From positions 62,001-126,000 of the forward strand of contig NW_027473857.1 of the NCBI RefSeq assembly GCF_050947335.1: a stretch of 64,000 nucleotides of DNA, in the 5' to 3' direction. Numbering within the stretch: position 1 is the stretch's first letter; the number at the start of each line of letters is the position of its first letter. Positions 31,101-41,595 of this stretch are shown here, one piece after another. The DNA is from Megachile rotundata (taxonomy: Eukaryota > Arthropoda > Insecta > Hymenoptera > Megachilidae). The notes under the pieces were generated by a model. The model was not told the origin of the DNA, made no database searches, and saw only the letters and a list, made by a program, of their open reading frames with translations. The position numbers and the translations under genes were made by a program.

Positions 31101-34100
31101 GCATAGTATGGCTAATAAGATGAGTTAGATTGATAATAATAAGAGTAATGAGTATAGTAATTGTCGTTCTATCGATCATATCTGCATAATATGGTTAATA
31201 ATATGAGTTAGATTGATAGTAGTGAGTGTAATAAGTATAGTAATTGTCGTTCTGTCGATCATATAAGCATAATATGGCTAATAATATGAGTTAGATTGAT
31301 AATAATAAGAGTAATAATTATAGTAATTGTCGTTCTATCCATCATATAAGCATAATATGGCTAGTAATATGAGTTAGATTGATAATAATAAGAATAATCA
31401 GTATAGTAATTGTCGTTCTATCGATCATATCTGCATAATATGGTTAATAATATGAGTTAGATTGATAATAGTGAGTGTAATAAGTATAGTAATTGTCGTT
31501 CTGTCGATCATATAAGCATAATATGGCTAATAATATGAGTTAGATTGATAATAATAAGAGTAATGAGTATAGTAATTGTCGTTCTATCGATCATATCTGC
31601 ATAATATGGTTAATATTATGAGTTAGATTGTTAGTAGTGAGTGTAATAAGTATAGTAATTGTCGTTCTGTCGATCATATAAGCATAATATGGCTAATAAT
31701 ATGAGTTAGATTGATAATAATAAGAGTAATAAGTATAGTAATTGTCGTTCTATCGATCATATAAGCATAATATGGCTAATAATATGAGTTAGATTGATAA
31801 AAATAAGAATAATCAGTATAGTAATTGTCGTTCTATCGATCATATCTGCATAATATGGTTAAAAATATGAGTTAGATTGATAATAGTGAGTGTAATAAGT
31901 ATAGTAATTGTCGTTCTGTCGATCATAAAAGCATAATATGGCTAATAATATGAGTTAGATTGATAATAATAAGAGTAATAAGTATAGTAATTATCGTTCT
32001 ACCGATCATATAAGCATAACATGGCTAATAATATGAGTTAGATTGATAATAATAAGTGTAATAAGCATAGTAAATGTCGTTCTGTCGATCATATAAGCAT
32101 AATATGGCTAACAAGATGAGTTAGATTGATAATAATAAGAGTAATGAGTATAGTAATTGTCGTTCTATCGATCATATCTGCATAATATGGTTAATAATAT
32201 GAGTTAGATTGATAATAGTGAGTGTAATAAGTATAGTAATTGTCGTTCTGTCGATCATATAAGCATAATATGGCTAATAATATGAGTTAGATTGATAATA
32301 ATAAGAGTAACAAGTATAGTAATTGTCGTTCTATCGACCATATAAGCATAATATGGCTAATAATATGAGTTAGGTTGATAATAATAAGAATAATCAGTAT
32401 AGTAATTGTCGTTCTATCGATCATATCTGCATAATATGGTTAATAATACGAGTTAGATTGATAATAGTGAGTGTAATAGGTATAGTAATTGTCGTTCTGT
32501 CGATCATATAAGCATAATATGGCTAATAATATGAGTTAGATTGATAATAATAAGAGTAATAAGTATAGTAATTGTCGTTCTAACGATCATATAAGCATAA
32601 TTTGGCTAATAATATGAGTTAGATTGATAATAATAAGAGTAATAAGTATAGTAATTATCGTTCTACCGATCATATAAGCATAACATGGTTAATAATATGA
32701 GTTATATTGATAACAGGGAGTGTAATAAGAATAGTAATTGTCGTTCTGTCGATCATATAAGCATAATATGGCTAATAAGATGAGTTAGATTGATAATAAT
32801 AAGAGTAATGAGTATAGTAATTGTCGTTCTATCGATCATATCTGCATAATATGGTTAATAATATGAGTTAGATTGATAATAGTGAGTGTAATAAGTATAG
32901 TAATTGTCGTTCTGTCGATCATATAAGCATAATATGGCTAATAATATGAGTTAGATTGATAATAATAAGAGTAATAAGTATAGTAATTGTCGTTCTATCG
33001 ATCATATAAGCATAATATGGCTAGTAATATGAGTTAGATTGATAATAATAAGAATAATCAGTATAGTAATTGTCGTTCTATCGATCATATCTGCATAATA
33101 TGGTTAATAATATGAGTTAGATTGATAATAGTGAGTGTAATAAGTATAGTAATTGTCGTTCTGTCGATCATATAAGCATAATATGGCTAATAATATGAGT
33201 TAGATTGATAATAGTAAGAGTAATGAGTATAGTAATTGTCGTTCTATCGACCATATCTGCATAATATGGTTAATAATATGAGTTAGATTGATAGTAGTGA
33301 GTGTAATAAGTATAGTAATTGTCGTTCTGTCGATCATATAAGCATAATATGGCTAATAATATGAGTTAGATTGATAATAATAAGAGTAATAAGTATAGTA
33401 ATTGTCGTTCTATCGATCATATAAGCATAATATGGTTAATAATATGAGTTAGATTGATAATAGTGAGTGTAATAAGTATAGTAATTGTCGTTCTAACGAT
33501 CATATAAGCATAATTTGGCTAATAATATGAGTTAGATTGATAATAATAAGAGTAATAAGTATAGTAATTATCGTTCTACCGATCATATAAGCATAACATG
33601 GTTAATAATATGAGTTATATTGATAACAGGGAGTGTAATAAGAATAGTAATTGTCGTTCTGTCGATCATATAAGCATAGTATGGCTAATAAGATGAGTTA
33701 GATTGATAATAATAAGAGTAATGAGTATAGTAATTGTCGTTCTATCGATCATATCTGCATAATATGGTTAATAATATGAGTTAGATTGATAATAGTGAGT
33801 GTAATAAGTATAGTAATTGTCGTTCTGTCGATCATATAAGCATAATATGGCTAATAATATGAGTTAGATTGATAATAATAAGAGTAATAATTATAGTAAT
33901 TGTCGTTCTATCCATCATATAAGCATAATATGGCTAGTAATATGAGTTAGATTGATAATAATAAGAATAATCAGTATAGTAATTGTCGTTCTATCGATCA
34001 TATCTGCATAATATGGTTAATAATATGAGTTAGATTGATAATAGTGAGTGTAATAAGTATAGTAATTGTCGTTCTGTCGATCATATAAGCATAATATGGC

Positions 34101-34300
34101 TAATAATATGAGTTAGATTGATAGTAATAAGAGTAATGAGTATAGTAATTGTCGTTCTATCGATCATATCTGCATAATATGGTTAATATTATGAGTTAGA
34201 TTGATAGTAGTGAGTGTAATAAGTATAGTAATTGTCGTTCTGTCGATCATATAAGCATAATATGGCTAATAATATGAGTTAGATTGATAATAATAAGAGT
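22148..34300. repeat. Run of higher-order repeats with irregular unit length (26, 26, 34, 31 monomers)
   Basis: The TTAAAAATATG monomer recurs at 22,148, 24,306, 26,464, 29,286 and 31,859. The spacings are 2,158, 2,158, 2,822 and 2,573 bp, which are 26, 26, 34 and 31 x 83. The last four copies also share GATAAAAATAAG in the preceding monomer (24,241, 26,399, 29,221, 31,794) and an AAGCATAG monomer shortly after. The CTATCCATC and CTAGTAATATG variants recur inside the units. Copies look close to identical by eye apart from whole-monomer gains and losses. The right limit is approximate. Confidence 0.8.
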
Positions 34301-36190
34301 AATAAGTATAGTAATTGTCGTTCTATCGATCATATAAGCATAATTTGGCTAATAATATGAGTTAAATTTATAATAATAAGAGTAATAAGTATAGTAATTG
34401 TCGTTCTATCGATCATATAAGCATAATTTGTCTAATAGTATGAGTTAGATTGATAATTATAAGAGTAATAAGTATAGTAATTGTCGTTCTATCGACCACA
34501 TAAGCATAATATGGCTAATAATATGAGTTAGACTGATAATAATAAGAGTAATGAGTATAGTAAATGTAGTTCTATCGATCATATAAGCATAATATGGCTA
34601 ATAATATGAGTTAGATTGATAATAATAAGAGTAATAAGTAGAGTAAATGTCGTTCTATCGATCATATAAGCATAATATGGCTAATAATGTGAGTTAGATT
34701 TATAATAATAAGAGTAATAAGTATAGTAATTGTCGTTCTATCGATCATATAAGCATAATTTGGCTAATAATATGAGATAGATTGATAATAATAAGAGTAA
34801 TGAGTATAGTAATTGTCGTTCTATCGATCATATAAGCATAATATGGCTAATAATATGAGTTAGATTGATAATAATAAGAGTAATAAGTATAGAAATTGTC
34901 GTTCTATCGACCATATAAGCATAATATGGCTAATAATATGAGTTTGATTGATAATAATAAGAGTAATAAGTATAGTAATTGTCGTTCTATCGACCATATA
35001 AGCATAATATGGCTAATAATATGAGTTAGGTTGATAATAATAAGAATAATCAGTATAGTAATTGTCGTTCTATCGATCATATCTGCATAATATGGTTAAT
35101 AATATGAGTTAGATTGATAATAGTGAGTGTAATAGGTATAGTAATTGTCGTTCTGTCGATCATATAAGCATAATATGGCTAATAATATGAGTTAGATTGA
35201 TAATAATAAGAGTAATAAGTATAGTAATTGTCGTTCTAACGATCATATAAGCATAATTTGGCTAATAATATGAGTTAGATTGATAATAATAAGAGTAATA
35301 AGTATAGTAATTATCGTTCTACCGATCATATAAGCATAACATGGTTAATAATATGAGTTATATTGATAACAGGGAGTGTAATAAGAATAGTAATTGTCGT
35401 TCTGTCGATCATATAAGCATAATATGGCTAATAATATGAGTTAGATTGATAATAATAAGAGTAATAAGTATAGTAATTGTCGTTCTATCGATCATATAAG
35501 CATAATATGGCTAGTAATATGAGTTAGATTGATAATAATAAGAGTAATAAGTATAGTAATTATCGTTCTACCGATCATATAAGCATAACATGGCTAATAA
35601 TATGAGTTAGATTGATAATAATAAGTGTAATAAGTATAGTAAATGTCGTTCTATCGATCATATAAGCATAATATGGCCAATAATATGAGTTAGATTGATA
35701 ATAATAAGAGTACTAAGTATAATAATTGTCGTTCTATCGATCATATAAGCATAATTTGGCTAATAATATGAGTTAGATTGATAATAATAAGAGTAATAAG
35801 TATAGTAATTATCGTTCTACCGATCATATAAGCATAACATGGTTAATAATATGAGTTAGATTGATAACAGGGAGTGTAATAAGAATAGTAATTGTCGTTC
35901 TGTCGATCATATAAGCATAATATGGCTAACAAGATGAGTTAGATTGATAATAATAAGAGTAATGAGTATAGTAATTGTCGTTCTATCGATCATATCTGCA
36001 TAATATGGTTAATAATATGAGTTAGATTGATAATAGTGAGTGTAATAAGTATAGTAATTGTCGTTCTGTCGATCATATAAGCATAATATGGCTAATAATA
36101 TGAGTTAGATTGATAATAATAAGAGTAATGAGTATAGTAATTGTCGTTCTATCGATCATATAAGCATAATATGGCTAATAATATGAGTTA

Positions 36191-36273
36191 GATTGGTAAT
36201 GCTATGAGTAATAAGTATAGTAATTATCGTTCTACCGATCATATAAGCATAATATGGTTAATAATATGAGTTA
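36191..36273. repeat. First GGTAATGCTATG-type monomer (right-hand subfamily)
   Basis: This monomer has GGTAATGCTATGAG at its start in place of GATAATAATAAGAG. It is followed by ATTATCGTTCTACC. The type recurs from here to the right edge (for example 38,022, 42,717, 47,783, 52,182, 58,983, 63,964), and I did not see it to the left of this point. Confidence 0.7.
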
Positions 36274-37339
36274 GATTGATAACAGGGAGTGTAATAAGTA
36301 TAGTAATTGTCGTTCTATCGATCATATAAGCATAATATGGCTAATAATATGAGTTAGATTGATAATAATAAGAATAATCAGTATAGTAATTGTCGTTCTA
36401 TCGATCATATCTGCATAATATGGTTAAAAATATGAGTCAGATTGATAATAGTGAGTGTAATAAGTATAGTAATTGTCGTTCTGTCGATCATAAAAGCATA
36501 ATATGGCTAATAATATGAGTTAGATTGATAATAATAAGAGTAATAAGTATAGTAATTGTCGTTCTATCGATCATATAAGCATATTTTGGCTAATAATATG
36601 AGTTAGATTGATAATAATAAGAGTAATAAGTATAGTAATTATCGTTCTACCGATCATATAAGCATAACATGGCTAATAATATGAGTCAGATTGATAATAA
36701 TAAGTGTAATAAGTATAGTAAATGTCGTTCTATCGATCATATAAGCATAATATGGCTAATAATATGAGTTAGATTGATAATAATAAGAGTAGTAAGTATA
36801 ATAATTGTCGTTCTAACGATCATATAAACATAATTTGGCTAATAATATGAGTTAGATTGATAATAATAAGCGTAATAAGTATAGTAAATGTCGTTCTATC
36901 GATCATATAAGCATAATATGGCTAATAATATGAGTTAGTTTGATAATAATAAGAGTACTAAGTATAATAATTGTCGTTCTATCGATCATATAAGCATAAT
37001 TTGGCTAATAATATGAGTTAGATTGATAATAATAAGAGTAATAAGTATAGTAATTATCGTTCTACCGATCATATAAGCATAACATGGTTAATAATATGAG
37101 TTAGATTGATAACAGGGAGTGTAATAAGAATAGTAATTGTCGTTCTGTCGATCATATAAGCATAATATGGCTAACAAGATGAGTTAGATTGATAATAATA
37201 AGAGTAATGAGTATAGTAATTGTCGTTCTATCGATCATATCTGCATAATATGGTTAATAATATGAGTTAGATTGATAATAGTGAGTGTAATAAGTATAGT
37301 AATTGTCGTTCTGTCGATCATATAAGCATAATATGGCTA

Positions 37340-38992
37340 ATAATATGAGTTAGATTGATAATAATAAGAGTAGTAAGTATAGTAATTGTCGTTCTATCGA
37401 CCATATAAGCATAATATGGCTAATAATATGAGTTAGGTTGATAATAATAAGAATAATCAGTATAGTAATTGTCGTTCTATCGATCATATCTGCATAATAT
37501 GGTTAATAATATTAGTTAGATTGATAATAGTGAGTGTAATAAGTATAGTAATTGTCGTTCTGTCGATCATATAAGCATAATATGGCTAATAATATGAGTT
37601 AGATTGATAATAGTAAGAGTAATAAGTATAGTAATTGTCGTTCTATGGACCACATAAGCATAATATGGCTAATAATATGAGTTAGATTGATAATAATAAG
37701 AATAATCAGTATAGTAATTGTCGTTCTATCGATCACATCTGCATAATATGGTTAATAATATGAGTTAGATTGATAATAGTAAGAGTAATAAGTATAGTAA
37801 TTGTCGTCCTATCGATCATATAAGCATAATATGGCTAATAATATGAGTTAGATTTATAATAATAAGAGTAATAAGTATAGTAATTGTCGTTCTATCGATC
37901 ATATAAGCATAATATGGCCAATAATATGAGTTAGATTGATAATAATAAGAGTACTGAGTATAGTAATTGTCGTTCTATCGATCATATAAGCATAATATGG
38001 CTAATAATATGAGTTAGATTGGTAATGCTATGAGTAATAAGTATAGTAATTATCGTTCTACCGATCATATAAGCATAATATGGTTAATAATATGAGTTAG
38101 ATTGATAATAATAAGAGTAATAAGTATAGTAATTGTCGTTCTATCGATCATATAAGCATAATTTGGCTAATAATATGAGTTAGATTGATAATAATAAGAG
38201 TAATAAGTATAGTAATTATCGTTCTACCGATCATATAAGCATAACATGGCTAATAATATGAGTTAGATTGATAATAATAAGTGTAATAAGTATAGTAAAT
38301 GTCGTTCTATCGATCATATAAGCATAATATGCCTAATAATATGAGTTAGATTGATAATAATAAGAGTACTAAGTATAATAATTGTCGTTCTATCGATCAT
38401 ATAAGCATAATTTGGCTAATAATATGAGTTAGATTGATAATAATAAGAGTAACAAGTATAGTAATTATCGTTCTACCGATCATATAAGCATAACATGGTT
38501 AATAATATGAGTTAGATTGATAACAGGGAGTGTAATAAGAATAGTAATTGTCGTTCTGTCGATCATATAAGCATAATATGGCTAACAAGATGAGTTAGAT
38601 TGATAATAATAAGAGTAATGAGTAGAGTAATTGTCGTTCTATCGATCATATCTGCATAATATGGTTAATAATATGAGTTAGATTGATAATAGTGAGTGTA
38701 ATAAGTATAGTAATTGTCGTTCTGTCGATCATATAAGCATAATATGGCTAATAATATGAGTTAGATTGATAATAATAAGAGTAATAAGTATAGTAATTGT
38801 CGTTCTATCGACCATATAAGCATGATATGGCTAATAATATGAGTTAGATTGATAATAATAAGAATAATCAGTATAGTAATTGTCGTTCTATCGATCATAT
38901 CTGCATAATATGGTTAATAATATGAGTTAGATTGATAATAGTGAGTGTAATAGGTATAGTAATTGTCGTTCTGTCGATCATATAAGCATAAT
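37340..38992. repeat. Satellite block duplicated at about 44,859-46,511 (left flank of the LTR)
   Basis: This stretch aligns with about 44,859-46,511 at a constant 7,519-bp offset. Shared diagnostic variants include AGTAGTAAG at 37,371, ATTAGTTAG at 37,511 and the CTATGGACC monomer at 37,645. A few substitutions differ; for example, 37,609 has AATAGTAAG where the partner has AATAATAAG. The homology resumes beyond the LTR from 40,457 to about 40,700 and then ends. The outer boundaries were placed by eye. Confidence 0.8.
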
Positions 38993-38996
38993 ATGG
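38993..38996. repeat. Target-site duplication, left copy (ATGG)
   Basis: ATGG is the last satellite sequence before the insertion's TGTGACGG start. It is repeated directly after the insertion's CGTTACA end. It corresponds to monomer positions 66-69 and is present once at the empty paralogous site near 46,512. Confidence 0.85.
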
Positions 38997-39004
38997 TGTG
39001 ACGG

Positions 39005-39079
39005 ATCGGTGGGGGGAAAGCCCGAAGGGGGTTCCCTGGAGTGGGGGCAGTTAGGGAAAACGGCCCTCCACGCACCGAT
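39005..39079. repeat. Inverted repeat bounding a G-rich segment at the left end of the LTR
   Basis: ATCGGTG at 39,005-39,011 is the reverse complement of CACCGAT at 39,073-39,079. The enclosed interval is G-rich and can form additional short stems. This would give a closed structured domain in any RNA from the + strand. The stem is only 7 bp, so chance cannot be excluded. Confidence 0.45.
39011..39056 (+). other. Cluster of four G-runs, possible G-quadruplex
   Basis: The runs are six G at 39,011-39,016, five at 39,027-39,031, five at 39,043-39,047 and three at 39,054-39,056. The intervening loops are 10, 11 and 6 nt. Two loops are longer than in the usual quadruplex definition, so the call is tentative. 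Confidence 0.35.
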
Positions 39080-39115
39080 GCTCACACCCACGGACGATTT
39101 CTTTAATGGGGCGCC

Positions 39116-39129
39116 AGTGCTAATGCACT
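39116..39129. repeat. Short perfect hairpin in the LTR
   Basis: AGTGC at 39,116-39,120 and GCACT at 39,125-39,129 form a 5-bp stem around a TAAT loop. No loop-and-tail pattern of a known RNA family was recognised. Confidence 0.4.
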
Positions 39130-39237
39130 CGTCCGGAGTAATCGCCCTTCCGGCTGCTCTGTCGGGAGCGGGAATCAGAGGGGGTCAGAAAAAAAACTAG
39201 TAAAAGACCCGCGAGTTCGTATCCAATAGAAAGTGCT

Positions 39238-39243
39238 TTTATT
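39238..39243 (-). promoter_or_regulatory. Candidate polyadenylation hexamer, - orientation
   Basis: TTTATT on the + strand is AATAAA on the - strand, about 245 bp from the left end. On the - strand it is followed by a T-rich stretch (complement of the A-run at 39,189-39,196). It competes with the + strand hexamer, so neither settles the LTR's orientation. Confidence 0.22.
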
Positions 39244-39730
39244 CGGGCCTCCAAGTAGGCCACGTAAGCAAAACAGAAAAAATGAATTCGCGTGGGCCCC
39301 ACGCGTTACAAGCAACGGTCGAGGAAAAGGGGTCGACTCGCCAGTTGCGAGGGAGGCTTTCGCGGCGCGGGGGCTCACGGTACGCGCGAGTACAAAGATC
39401 GGAAATACAAAAAGAACGCTGTGGTATTCGCCCGCGAAGGAACACGCCCTCTTAGGGGTCGTGGACAATAAGGGGACGTTGGTCCTAAATACCAAAATAC
39501 AGCGAAACGAAGAAGAACTAAATTAGAGGGGACAGTGTCGTGTAGACTGTCCGCGGCCTCTAGGGTCCTCGTCACTGGGGCCAGGGGTCCTATCGCCCTC
39601 GCCCACGCGCAAATGAATAATGAAATCCAAGAGAAGGGTAAGGAGGTGACTCCTACCTTTTTGCGCTGGTGTACTCCCAAAAAAAGATTCCACACAGGGG
39701 CGGCGGCGACACACACTTCACGCAGGCACA

Positions 39731-39848
39731 CACAAAAAGAGAGAAGAATAGCACAAAAAAAAAAACGGAACGCACCACTATTAACACAAAAAAAAAGAGA
39801 GACGGAAAACACGACCAGGCAAACAAAAAGAAAGAACGATCCGAATTT
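39731..39848 (+). repeat. A-rich, purine-rich low-complexity tract in the LTR
   Basis: This segment is dominated by A with interspersed GA and CA. It includes 11 consecutive A at 39,755-39,765 and 9 at 39,788-39,796. It separates two GC-rich parts of the insertion. Tracts of this kind produce spurious lysine/arginine/threonine-rich reading frames, which explains the ORFs crossing it. Confidence 0.8.
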
Positions 39849-40225
39849 TAGCGGGAGGGCTTTTCGAAAATCGGCCTCTACACGCGGCGACTCGCTGGCT
39901 TCTCCCTTCCATCCTCTTCTTCCCTGGTTCGCGGTATTCCCCCACCCCGAGGATTTCGGCGTCGAGGATGGGCCATTCCACTGCGACGTCTGGTGGCCAG
40001 GTCCTGGGGCCCTCTCGAGGTGGCAGTCGGGGGTGGCTCGTCCCCAGGCCTGGCGTTTCCCGGTGGTGGGCTGCCGGTCGCCCCCGCGGAGGGTGACGGG
40101 GTGGCACCGCGACCGGACAGCCGGGGTCTTCTTTGGTGGGCCCATCCCGCGCCTCCGTCACTCAGGGAGAGGTTCCTCCGCGACCAGGGACAACGGTGGC
40201 TCCGGTGGTAGTTGGAGGCAGCAAA

Positions 40226-40235
40226 GGGGGGGGGG
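40226..40235 (+). repeat. Homopolymer of ten G
   Basis: This is an uninterrupted G run within the GC-rich right half of the LTR, flanked by AAA on both sides. It is prone to sequencing length error. Confidence 0.9.
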
Positions 40236-40254
40236 AAAGAAAAGCGTGGCTTCC

Positions 40255-40312
40255 GAAATACATAGAAAATAAAAAAAAACACACGAAAAAGAAAAGAAAA
40301 ACACACACACAC
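40255..40312 (+). repeat. A-rich tract ending in an (AC)6 microsatellite
   Basis: The A-rich segment contains nine A at 40,271-40,279, several AAAGAAAAG-like motifs and ACACACACACAC at 40,301-40,312. It marks a sharp change from the GC-rich sequence on its left. Confidence 0.8.
40268..40273 (+). promoter_or_regulatory. Candidate polyadenylation hexamer, + orientation
   Basis: AATAAA occurs about 180 bp before the right end of the LTR, where an R/U5 poly(A) signal would be plausible if the element reads left to right. It lies in an A-rich tract, so chance occurrence is likely. Confidence 0.25.
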
Positions 40313-40389
40313 GCTCACTCATACTTGCCCCAGCGGCGAGGTGGTCCGCTTGGGCGGAGGAGTGGGGCTGGCAATTCGGGAGGATCATC

Positions 40390-40451
40390 GTAACGAGGCA
40401 TAACCCAAAAAAAAAGGAGGCAATCAACCCAATGAAAATATGCCTCGTTAC
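40390..40451. repeat. 13-bp perfect inverted repeat at the right end of the LTR (hairpin-capable)
   Basis: GTAACGAGGCATA at 40,390-40,402 is the exact reverse complement of TATGCCTCGTTAC at 40,439-40,451, with a 36-nt loop containing a run of nine A (40,407-40,415). The right arm lies one base inside the terminal A of the element. It could fold as a hairpin in a transcript, or record a small nested foldback insertion. No function is established. Confidence 0.85.
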
Positions 40452-40452
40452 A

Positions 40453-40456
40453 ATGG
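40453..40456. repeat. Target-site duplication, right copy (ATGG)
   Basis: ATGG directly follows the insertion's terminal CGTTACA and is followed by satellite sequence resuming at CTATTAATATG. Removing the insertion plus one ATGG restores an exact 83-bp monomer. Confidence 0.85.
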
Positions 40457-41595
40457 CTATTAATATGAGTTAGTTTGATAATAGTAAGAGTAAGAAGTAT
40501 AGTAATTGTCGTTCTATCGATCATATAATCATAATTTGGCTAATAATATGAGTTAGATTGATAATAATAAGAGTAATAAGTATAGTAATTGTCGTTCTAC
40601 CGATCATATAAGCATAACATGGTTAATAATATGAGTTATATTGATAACAGGGAGTGTAATAAGAATAGTAATTGTCGTTCTGTCGATCATATAAGCATAA
40701 TATGGCTAATAATATGAGTTAGATTGATAATAGTGAGTGTAATAAGTATAGTAATTGTCGTTCTGTCGATCATATAAGCATAATATGGCTAATAATATGA
40801 GTTTGATTGATAATAGTGAGTGTAATAAGTATAGTAATTGTCGTTCTGTCGATCATATAAGCATAATATGGCTAATAATATGAGTTAGATTGATAACAGG
40901 GAGTGTAATAAGAATAGTAATTGTCGTTCTGTCGATTATATAAGCATAATATGGCTAATAATATGAGTTAGATTGATAATAATAAGAGTAATGAGTATAG
41001 TAATTGTCGTTCTATCGATCATATCTGCATAATATGGTTAATATTATGAGTTAGATTGATAGTAGTGAGTGTAATAAGTATAGTAATTGTCGTTCTGTCG
41101 ATCATATAAGCATAATATGGCTAGTAATATGAGTTAGATTGATAATAATAAGAGTAATAAGTAGAGTAAATGTCGTTCTATCGATCATATAAGCATAATA
41201 TGGCTAATAATGTGAGTTAGATTGATAATAATAAGAGTAATAAGTATAGTAATTGTCGTTCTATCGATCATATAAGCATAATATGGCTAATAATATGAGT
41301 TAGATTGATAATAATAAGAATAATCAGTATAGTAATTGTCGTTCTATCGATCATATCTGCATAATATGGTTAATAATATGAGTTAGATTGATAATAGTAA
41401 GAGTAATAAGTATAGTAATTGTCGTCCTATCGCTCATATAAGCATAATATGGCTAATAATATGAGTTAGATTTATAATAATAAGAGTAATAAGTATAGTA
41501 ATTGTCGTTCTATCGATCATATAAGCATAATATGGCCAATAATATGAGTTAGATTGATAATAATAAGAGTACTGAGTATAGTAATTGTCGTTCTA

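Larger units (their letters stand above)
1..38996. repeat. 83-bp satellite array, left block (469 monomers plus a 69-bp partial)
   Basis: This block consists of head-to-tail copies of an 83-bp AT-rich monomer. Taking TAGATTGATA as monomer positions 1-10, starts fall at 1, 84, 167 and so on to 38,928, which is exactly 469 x 83 bp from the first. The least AT-rich part is positions 38-52, around TCGTTCTATCGATC, which carries the two CpGs and, in the commonest type, a ClaI site (ATCGAT). The rest is TAA/GATAAT-rich, ending in GGCTAATAATATGAGT. Variation is almost wholly substitutional. Stops occur in all frames, and 83 is not a multiple of 3, so no long ORF survives. The family was not recognised. 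A structural role in heterochromatin or at a centromere is inferred from array size only. Strand is arbitrary. Confidence 0.98.
38997..40452. mobile_element. Probable solo LTR of an LTR retrotransposon, 1,456 bp, inserted in the satellite
   Basis: This is the only non-satellite sequence in the window. It begins TGTGACGG and ends CGTTACA, so it has TG...CA termini with a 7-bp imperfect inverted end, as LTRs do. It is flanked on both sides by ATGG, while an uninterrupted paralogous site at 46,512-46,515 has ATGG once; this fixes the boundaries and the 4-bp target duplication. It is GC-rich with A-rich and G-rich tracts, unlike the satellite. It holds no recognisable gag, protease, reverse transcriptase or integrase, and no second LTR, so a solo LTR left by LTR-LTR recombination is the simplest reading. 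A 4-bp duplication is common in Ty3/gypsy-type elements, but the family is inferred, not shown. Alternatives are a non-autonomous element or a DNA transposon with short inverted ends. Orientation is unresolved because no convincing TATA box was found on either strand. Confidence 0.72.

Noticed and set aside
1..38996. CRISPR array
   Set aside because: The repeat is continuous 83-bp head-to-tail sequence with no unique spacers and no cas genes; monomers differ only by scattered substitutions.
38997..39200. Site-specific non-LTR retrotransposon 5' end with HDV-like ribozyme
   Set aside because: A stem and G-rich segment are present, but I could not arrange the nested pseudoknot. The right end lacks a terminal poly(A) or microsatellite tail expected of a non-LTR element.
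39920..39945. Pol III B box (GGTTCGCGGTATTCC), suggesting a SINE
   Set aside because: It departs from the B-box consensus after GGTTCG, and no A box or tRNA-like fold lies at the right distance upstream.
39375..40145. 256-codon open frame on the - strand inside the insertion
   Set aside because: It overlaps the + strand frame almost completely. Its F/V/C-rich middle is just the complement of the A-rich tract. No motif, no support.
39535..40272. 245-codon open frame on the + strand inside the insertion
   Set aside because: It crosses the A-rich tract and GC-rich low-complexity sequence, giving a K/R/T/G/P/S-biased product with no recognised domain. It overlaps comparable frames in other phases on both strands. 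The LTR interpretation predicts no protein here.
38997..40452. DNA transposon or MITE with terminal inverted repeats
   Set aside because: The ends match only as TGTGACG/CGTTACA (6 of 7), and beyond that the similarity breaks down. TG...CA with a 4-bp duplication fits an LTR better. Not fully excluded.
39009..40524. Other short frames (60-146 codons) on both strands
   Set aside because: They overlap one another, have biased composition and no family resemblance. The one at 40,315-40,524 runs across the LTR-satellite junction. They are chance frames in GC-rich sequence with few stops.
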